Shown: one piece after another, positions 58,120-64,000 of the stretch | How positions within the stretch are numbered: position 1 is the first letter of the stretch | How the letters are laid out: every line of letters begins with the position of its first letter | From: Cyanodermella asteris | Taxonomy: Eukaryota; Ascomycota; Lecanoromycetes; Ostropales; Stictidaceae | DNA length: 64,000 nt | Direction of reading: 5' to 3' | Assembly: GCA_900618795.1 (NCBI GenBank) | Contig: UYJD01000004.1 | Coordinates: 686,560 to 750,559, forward strand | The notes under the pieces: model-generated | Told to the model about the DNA's origin: nothing | Database searches by the model: none | What the model saw: only the letters and a program-made list of their open reading frames with translations | Made by a program: the position numbers and the translations under genes

Positions 58120-58734
58120 GTTCAGTCCTAATTACCAAGTTCTACGGAGCCATATTCCCTGGCACCGAGAGCGGCGAGCGGAAATGAAGTCAGGGAAGCT
58201 AGCAATCGTAAAGATTGGGAGGCGTTTGAGCCGACACGATGGGTGATCACGCGTGCTTTTGTACGAAAGAGAAACAACTCGCCTTTTGGACAGCGGCTTA
58301 TGCTGTATCTCGGCGACCCGTGATATCGAGGACGCACAGAGGAGGTAGGCCAGAAGTGTTCATCGGAGTTATTGCTCGTGAAGTGGGTGCAGCTTTTAGT
58401 GCATGGTCTTAGTCTGGAATCGTCTGATAATCCAGTCGATCGCTAGGCAAAGTGTGCGGTGCTCCATTTCTGTTCTTGGAGCGCGGCATACGCTATCTTG
58501 ACGCAATCTGGTATGGGCCCAAAGGCGTCCATGTGGTGTTGACTAGGCTACCTGTAAAGTCTCGAAACGACTGTTCTGGCAGGAAGCATTGCTGACTCAG
58601 CAGCGAGTTGCGGCGTCGGCGGCAAGAGCGGAAGAGCGGGCAGGTTGTGCGAGGCGAGCGTTTCCCACGTACAAGAGAATCACAAGGAGTTCGACAAATT
58701 CAATACGTCAAGGGAGTGACAAGGAAGATCCATT
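58120..58734. other. Intergenic; may hold the lost 5' end of the pseudogene
   Basis: Minus-strand frame 58128-58337 encodes a Leu/Ala-rich stretch (LRLLASLTSFPLAALGAREY) that could be an old signal-peptide exon, but it does not join in frame. The right part is the promoter of the EFM5 gene. Confidence 0.35.
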
Positions 58735-59457
58735 ATGGGCCTTACAGACGACGATGACGATATGCCTCAGCTCTCTGGCGACGCTATGGCGGCATTGAAA
58801 GAATTTCACGCCGAGCGCGATGTGCAGCAAGAAAAGTTCGAGAAGCTCAAAGCCGCCGCGGAAGACCAGCATCAGAAACTGTCCATGGAAATGTTTTCCG
58901 AGGACTGGAATGCGAGTCAGTTTTGGTATTCCGATGCAACGGCTGGCGCTCTTGCTCAGGAGCTACTCCGTGATGCCACGAAAGACACCTCGATCGCCGT
59001 GGTTTCAGCACCCAGTGTATTCGTCCAGCTAAGAAACTTGACGAATGAACTTGATTCGAGTCAACGCCCGCAACTTACTTTGCTCGAGTTTGACGACAGG
59101 TTCGGAGTTCTCAAGGAGTTTGTTCGATATGATTTCAAATCACCCACAAACCTGCCTCCCGGACTAAGGGGCAAATTTGACCGCATAATTTGTGATCCGC
59201 CCTTTTTGAGCGACGACTGCCAAACCAAAGCCGCCTTGACCGTGCGGTGGCTGTCGAAACCCGAGGCCAAAGCCAGCAATACCCTCAGGATTATTGTTTG
59301 CACAGGAGAGCGCATGGAGAGTCTGATACACAAAGTATATCCAGGATGCAAAACTACCACTTTCGTGGTCGAGCACAGCAACGGGCGCCTGAGCAACGAG
59401 TTCCGATGCTATGCCAACTTTGACTGCGGCAACTGGAAGCTGACCGGTTCGACCTAG
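58735..59457 (+). CDS. EFM5: eEF1A lysine methyltransferase EFM5 (N6AMT2 family)
   Basis: A 240-aa intronless gene from ATG 58735. SAM-dependent methyltransferase of the N6-adenine-MTase-like fold that methylates a lysine of elongation factor eEF1A (Lys79 in yeast, by family knowledge). Seen in order: the acidic start GLTDDDDDMPQLSGDAMAAL, a coiled helix, MEMFSEDWNASQFWYSDATA, IAVVSAPSVFVQL (SAM-binding strand), LLEFDDRFGVL, FDRIICDPPFLSDDC with the DPPF motif (about 154), and the C-terminal CTGERME..ysC, NEFRCYANFDCGNWKL. This is typical length and wording for EFM5. It is the only intact gene in an otherwise decayed 57-61 kb stretch. Confidence 0.95.
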   Translation: MGLTDDDDDMPQLSGDAMAALKEFHAERDVQQEKFEKLKAAAEDQHQKLSMEMFSEDWNASQFWYSDATAGALAQELLRDATKDTSIAVVSAPSVFVQLRNLTNELDSSQRPQLTLLEFDDRFGVLKEFVRYDFKSPTNLPPGLRGKFDRIICDPPFLSDDCQTKAALTVRWLSKPEAKASNTLRIIVCTGERMESLIHKVYPGCKTTTFVVEHSNGRLSNEFRCYANFDCGNWKLTGST

Positions 59458-59463
59458 AGGACA

Positions 59464-59935
59464 TCTCTGCCGCTAAACACCATGTACTCTTACAACGATC
59501 TTGCCTTCGGCTCTCTTGGTCAAGACCTTCTCATAGGCGCAATTGCATTGTCCATGGCGAAGATCGAGTCAGTTGGCGCCTTCAATTTGCCGTTGTTGGC
59601 CCATTGTGCCAGCTGATTTGCCTTCTCCTTGTCCAATGTTGTCCGGATCATGATCCATCGACGATCGTACCGCCAAGAAAGGTTGGAAGTCACAAATTCC
59701 TGAGCGCGTTGAGAGTCGCATATAAAAAGCCCTCGCAGGCACCAGCACTGGTGTGCACATCGGCTGATCTCAAGTAACCTAGTGAAGACCCATACAGCGC
59801 CTGGACCCCAATGCTGTCCAGTACGCAATCAAAAGGCTGTCGACCATAGTTGCGAGTGAGGCAAGCTCCGAGAGGAGCATTTTTCCGATAACCAACGATC
59901 TGTTGACATGTCAGCGTCGCGCAGCATGCAAGAAA
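59464..59935 (-). pseudogene. Relic of zinc-type alcohol dehydrogenase-like (MDR) oxidoreductase
   Basis: C-terminal pieces of a medium-chain dehydrogenase/reductase appear in shifted frames. After an acceptor-like CTGACATGTCAACAG come IVGYRKNAPLG, then PFDCVLDSIGVQ (the NAD(P)-domain signature region), RRWIMIRTTLDKEKANQLAQ, NGKLKAPTDSIFAMDN and, one frame over, AYEKVLTKRAEGKIVVRV, which is the family's usual end. At least two frame breaks separate these pieces, and the N-terminal half was not found. It resembles RTN4IP1-like or quinone-oxidoreductase-like MDR proteins. This is a host-gene relic rather than an intact gene. Confidence 0.65.
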
Positions 59936-60054
59936 ATGACCGGTGAGGTCAGTCTCGAGAACTCTTCGTCCTTGAGGCGCGTTTCTTTGGCGCTTTGCTT
60001 TGCGTCGTAGTGCAAGGCGGGTGGGAAAAAGTCTCTGCCGGCGTCCTCCTGCAG
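59936..60054. other. No supported feature
   Basis: Short stretch between the dehydrogenase relic and the minisatellite. No coding signal. Confidence 0.4.
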
Positions 60055-60198
60055 TGGGTACTTAGCTAGGTACTTAACTGGGCACTTAGCTGGGTACTTA
60101 TTTAGGCACGTAATTAGGTATTAAGCTAGATCACTAGTTATATACCTAGCTAGGTATTTGGCTGGTTATTCGGCCAGGTGTTTGGCCAGGTTTTTGGC
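60055..60198. repeat. 12-bp minisatellite, 12 degenerate tandem copies
   Basis: The 144 bases divide without remainder into twelve 12-mers with consensus TAGGTACTTAGC. Examples are TGGGTACTTAGC, TAGGTACTTAAC, TAGGTATTTGGC and CAGGTGTTTGGC. No unit carries an indel; only substitutions separate them. Copies shift gradually from ACTTAGC endings at the left to TTTGGC endings at the right. On the minus strand the unit reads Ala-Lys-Tyr-Leu, interrupted by two stops. It follows a dehydrogenase relic and precedes an assembly gap. Confidence 0.85.
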
Positions 60199-60825
60199 TG
60201 GCGTGGACGGAGCATCGGCAGCGACTTCTTTCATCCCGCTTGGAATGGAGTCGACTCGGTAAAACGTTGCGCCGATCGAAAGTCGCCTTGACCAAGTGTT
60301 ATCAGAACTCGAGACTGACCAATTCAGCATACGGCCCAATAATCGTGTTCTACCTTCAATGAACCCTTGATATGGTCCTATCGTTCCCCAGATCACATAA
60401 GCTCAGAAAGCCGGATCACTATGCCATGAGAATAAAGACGATTGCACGATCATGGTTCAAGTTTTGAATTCCGCTTCTCTAGACAGTGGTACATGACTTT
60501 GATGAGACACCCGTCTGGCTATCGCATCCGCTTTCCCTGGTAGTCGTCGAGGGAGAGGCCATAGAAACTGTTCGATACACCGCATTAGTCTCGCAAGCAA
60601 CAATTCAAGACCGGACAGACTACCAACTTGTTTGTTAGCATGAAAGTTAAACTGACCTGACCGACATGGGAGCAGTAATATCTTCAAAATTCCGTCCAGA
60701 CCTTGTCTACCGCATTTTCAACCTATAACACTATCTTATTCTCGCGATACTATTGCTCATTAGCTGTCTTGCTTTACAAGTGGTAGCAGCGTCCTCCCAT
60801 TCCCTCACTTCACTATACTGTAACG
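60199..60825. other. No supported gene left of second gap
   Basis: A minus-strand frame (60166-60396) runs into the minisatellite but has no ATG and no known motif. Nothing else is recognised. Confidence 0.35.
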
Positions 60826-61054
60826 NNNNNNNNNNNNNNNNNNNNNNNNNNNNNNNNNNNNNNNNNNNNNNNNNNNNNNNNNNNNNNNNNNNNNNNNNNN
60901 NNNNNNNNNNNNNNNNNNNNNNNNNNNNNNNNNNNNNNNNNNNNNNNNNNNNNNNNNNNNNNNNNNNNNNNNNNNNNNNNNNNNNNNNNNNNNNNNNNNN
61001 NNNNNNNNNNNNNNNNNNNNNNNNNNNNNNNNNNNNNNNNNNNNNNNNNNNNNN
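60826..61054. other. Assembly gap (229 N)
   Basis: A run of N that cuts the methyltransferase-like gene. Open frames across it are artefacts. Confidence 0.99.
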
Positions 61055-61070
61055 TTAAATTTTGGCGTAC

Positions 61071-61220
61071 TAATGCGAGGACATGGGGCACAACCTCGTT
61101 CGGCGGTATCTTGCTGTAGTTTTCCAGGAGCTCTCTTTCCTCTGGCTCGATATCTTGGACGTTGTTCTGGAACCACCCAGGCTTGGGCGCTGGGGCTGCG
61201 GGTTGATCTGTCGATGCCAT
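61071..61220 (-). CDS. UMTA-type fungal methyltransferase, first exon only
   Basis: Fifty residues from ATG 61220: a Pro/Ala-rich start, then KPGWFQNNVQDIEPEEREL and LENYSKIPPNEVVPHVLAL. This is the typical N-terminus of the fungal UMTA/methyltransferase-domain family, often found near secondary-metabolite genes, in which a short N-terminal segment precedes a class I SAM-binding domain. A GTACGC donor-like site follows at 61070, and the frame then meets the gap. The SAM-binding part is not in the visible sequence left of the gap. So the gene is either interrupted by the gap (its real size unknown) or truncated. Confidence 0.65.
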
Positions 61221-62129
61221 AATGTCTGTCTGTTCTCGGATTTTGTGTGAAAGGAAAGTGAAGCTGTAGTAGTATGGCCGATACGTCGAATTGAAAAGGC
61301 CTCACATCATGAAGGCACCAAGTCGAACCCCGCCAGCTACTAGCTAGACTCTGTAAAAGCGGCGTACGGTCCTGATTGTGATAGGAGTCGACCCGGTCGC
61401 ATCGCGGGCCCCTTGGGCCCCATTTTGCTGGTGTTTCTTGCGTTTACCATGCATACTGACGTCCTTTTGTGGCTAAAGCCTGCTCATTTATGGTAGTGCT
61501 GGCTTCGTAGGTAGGCGCTGACAAGAAAAGCCCCGCAGGGTCACCAACTCAGCCCTCGCGTGAGCCCTTGCATCAGCTGGAACCTGGCATGCATGTCTAG
61601 TGGGCGAGATCACAGAATTGGTACACGCCGCCATCCCGACCCGTACGACGTGGCTAGAAACAATTCGAAGAAGCGTGCATAGTATGGCTCCTTGTCATTT
61701 CCCTCAGTAGCACGATGTTTGGTCCCAGCAGAGTAAGCGAAAGAGTCTTTGCATCTTTCTTTTTGTCGACAGCATTCTATGAAGAGCGATGGGTCGGTTC
61801 TTGGGGTCATGATTGGTGCCTTAACAGCGGGTTCTTGTTGCCATCTGCGTCGCCTGCAGTCTCTTATTGATATACTCTGTTGCGCACACCATTGTTCAGG
61901 AAAAGCTCGGGGCGCTGCCGGAATGGCAAAGGGTTTTGCCTGGACATGTCACCGTGATTCCGGCGACAGAGTTCTACTGTAAGTTCGACATGAACGAGCG
62001 TTCGGCGCAATCGCTAGATGCAATATCTTAGCACAGATGGCTCCACGTCAGAGGGCGATCAGGTTCAACACCATGTAATTTTTGCAGTGCTTCCAAACAG
62101 TATGCCATTTCCACGTCTTATGAAAACGC
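61221..62129. other. Intergenic
   Basis: About 900 bases with no recognised coding or RNA feature. Confidence 0.4.
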
Positions 62130-63312
62130 TCACAAAGTCTTAGGCAGCATTCTGTCCTGATTCTCTCTCCACCAAACCACATCATGGGCCACGACCGGCT
62201 CGACAGTATACTCCTGCCCTTCCGCGACGCGTACCAACTCCGCAACGCGATTCAGACTCTTTTGCGCCACCTCCTTGTCGATGTGTATGCAGCATGTGCG
62301 TCCACTTCCGCTTTCATCTGGGTAGGTGGTGATCCACTTCTCGCCCGTCAGCATGCGGCGGTCGTGGAAAGTGTCGCCGCCGAGATAGATCCACCTTGTA
62401 GGTGAGATGCGGCAAAGCATATTGATGTGGCCTGGCAAGTGACCGGGTGCGCTGATTACGTAGGCGGAGCCGTCTTTGAAGAGGTCGAGGGCGTGAGGGA
62501 AAGGACCGAGGGGCTGCCATTGGGATTCCGTTCGCGTGGATGCGTGGTCGTCGGTGCCGTTGGCGTGGCCGTTTACACCGTTTGTTTCTTCGGCTTTGGG
62601 CTGGCAACATCCGTCATGGGCCTGTGCGTTGGTTTTGGCTCCAGGAAAAGCTTCGAACTCGACGACTTTCTTGTCTTTGTAAAGGTTCGGATCGAAAACG
62701 CTGTGGTTTCCCGTCCCAGGGAGGCCGTCTTTCAGCACGCTCTTCGCCCCCGGGCCAAGCAAGAAAGTGCTGTTGGGGAAGTCCTCTGGATCTCCATGAT
62801 GATCCCAGTGAACATGGCTAATCGCAATCGCATCGATATCGTCCGCTTGGTATCCATTTGCCTGGAGCGTGTCGAGAGCACTCGGTCTGTGCTGGATCGG
62901 CGACCTGGTCTTGATGTGCTTCTGCAGCACAGGCACGTATCGAGAAGGCTCCGCGCGCACGCCGAGATCAAACAGCATGCGGAAGTCCTTGCCCTCGCCT
63001 GCCCCAAATAGAGATGCTTTCGGATGATGGATCAGGAAGGACATGGACGGTACCAGGACTTTTGATTCTGCATCGGATGGCGCGTAGAAAATGTACTCTG
63101 GCAGTGTGATGTGACCGGCTGCGAAGGGAGAGATTGTCACGTAGTTCTGACCATCTCGCGGTGGTGGGAGTGCGGTGAACGACATCTCTTCTGTGCTTTG
63201 ATTTGCGTGACTTGCTTCTGTGCTGCTCTGGTCGAGCTTTTCTGCTTTGCTTGGTTTATTCTTGGGAGTGAAACAAAACAATCGAAGACTGTCCAATACT
63301 TTGAAAGGCATA
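62130..63312 (-). CDS. Metallo-beta-lactamase-fold hydrolase (lactonase-like)
   Basis: Intronless; 393 aa from ATG 63312. The zinc motif HVHWDHHGD (166-174) is the HxHxDH signature. Further ligand regions follow: SAPGHLPGHINM and LGGDTFHDRR, with a late AHDVVWW. The order and the start block PFAAGHITLPEYIFYAP match the N-acyl-homoserine-lactonase-like group, which opens lactone or ester rings of small molecules. A polar insertion (about 255-285; DGCCQPKAEETNGVNGHANG) sits between the motifs. The usual start for this family corresponds to MSFTALPPPRDG, that is ATG 63185, so the first 42 residues may not be translated. Substrate unknown; no signal peptide is evident. Confidence 0.9.
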
Positions 63313-64000
63313 TTCGGTTCAGCTTGAACGAAGGCGCGTGTGTAAAGGTAGTCCAGCAACAGATAAAATCAGGTTTGCGGGCTTCTGAAACGTGATGGGG
63401 CGTATGATCGCTCCGCAGACAAATACCATGACAATCCTTCACGAACACACGAAAAGCTCAATGGGGTATGGATTTTCCAAACTTGGGGACAGCATCGTTC
63501 CCGCAGACTCCGAGATGGTCACAGATGTGCTGTGGTTCTCGGGCGAGAAGGCCAACGGGCTTGCTCATTCATCGTGCTCGGCGCTCGATACCGTGAAGGA
63601 CGGGAGTCAAACTTACTTCGACCCCATTGGTTCGGAACAAGCTCACGAGCGGACGAGGGTAGAAATGTCGATCATATACAGGATCATGAGTGTTGTGACC
63701 CGTCTTTAGTAACACTGGTCGGAACCTGTCGCTGCTCGGTCGTTGGTGACCGAAAATGCCGAGCGAGCTTCAGCCTCGAGGGATTCTTCGCGCGTTGCAT
63801 CGCGTCTCACCTACAGGTCTTCCTCATCAACCGACCCCACAAACTGGGTCCATACATGTCATCCTGTCATTGTCGGTATGCGGGTCTCTCACAGATCTTC
63901 CAATCTTGCTAGCAAAAGCCGTCCGTCATTCGGCTTGTGTGGTGAAGCCAGCAGGACCTGATCATGGGTCCCACCTTTCCTCCAGAGGCGATTGCTTGGG
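63313..64000. other. Right edge, no supported gene
   Basis: A plus-strand frame (about 63395-63709) with an ATG encodes about 104 residues with no known motif, which is too weak to call. It may hold the hydrolase promoter or part of a gene beyond the window. Confidence 0.35.

Noticed and set aside
61316-61400. A GGGTTCGACTT-like B-box on the minus strand suggesting a tRNA
   Set aside because: The T-arm stem does not pair and no matching acceptor stem or A-box is found.
63395-63709. A 104-codon plus-strand frame near the right edge
   Set aside because: ATG present but no motif; too weak to list as a gene.

Overview
The window is nuclear DNA of a filamentous ascomycete (Pezizomycotina; gene style and content suggest Dothideomycetes, possibly the Capnodiales/Mycosphaerellales side, which is an inference). 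Evidence: a class III chitin synthase, LysM and other small secreted proteins, an MRP-type vacuolar ABC transporter, and a fungal UMTA-type methyltransferase start. There are also many 47-113 nt GT-AG introns, often with CTNAC-like branch sites just before the acceptor. There are two assembly gaps (40603-41168 and 60826-61054). I saw no CRISPR array, rRNA, convincing tRNA, prophage or recognisable transposon protein.

Layout. 0.9-3.2 kb: a decayed, RS-tailed DEAD-box-helicase-like gene (-). 4.6-7.9 kb: class III chitin synthase (+). 8.1-8.6 kb: a small two-exon histone-fold protein resembling histone H3 (-). 9.8-12.1 kb: HotDog thioesterase (+) and a lysophospholipid-acyltransferase-like protein (-). 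13.2-18.4 kb: intronless ABCC transporter (+). 18.9-23.1 kb: NIPA-type transporter (+) and a T5orf172/GIY-YIG-like protein (+). 23.6-24.5 kb: small secreted protein (+). 24.9-26.1 kb: mitochondrial succinyl-CoA ligase alpha subunit (-), divergent from SAC3 of the TREX-2 mRNA export complex (26.5-31.2 kb, +). 32-35.1 kb: mitochondrial ribosomal protein uL29m (-), divergent from CCR4-NOT subunit NOT2 (+). 35.4-38.9 kb: MOSC/mARC-like protein (-), divergent from a RAD51-paralogue (+).

From 38.9 to 44.1 kb lies a gene-poor stretch holding the larger gap, with AT-rich, RIP-like sequence at its right edge. Then 44.1-45.0 kb: Ser/Pro-rich protein with a C-terminal Cys cluster (+); 46.1-47.2 kb TAF8 (-); 47.6-48.1 kb small Cys protein (-); 48.4-49.3 kb F-box protein (-); 49.7-51.0 kb AIM24-family protein (-); 52.0-53.7 kb Ariadne-type RBR ubiquitin ligase (-). 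56.2-57.1 kb: secreted lysozyme-like plus LysM protein (+).

57.5-61.3 kb is an accessory-looking pocket. It holds a secreted-protein pseudogene, the intact EFM5 methyltransferase, a relic of an MDR dehydrogenase, a 12 x 12 bp minisatellite, and a UMTA-methyltransferase start cut off by the second gap. The window closes with a metallo-beta-lactamase-fold hydrolase (62.1-63.3 kb, -).

Most genes are independent housekeeping genes. Several work in gene expression: TAF8 (transcription), SAC3 (mRNA export), NOT2 (deadenylation), uL29m (mitochondrial translation) and EFM5 (elongation factor methylation). The least expected items are the H3-like histone-fold gene and the 12-bp minisatellite, which reads as a tetrapeptide repeat on one strand. 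All splice sites given were placed by eye from reading frame and consensus.
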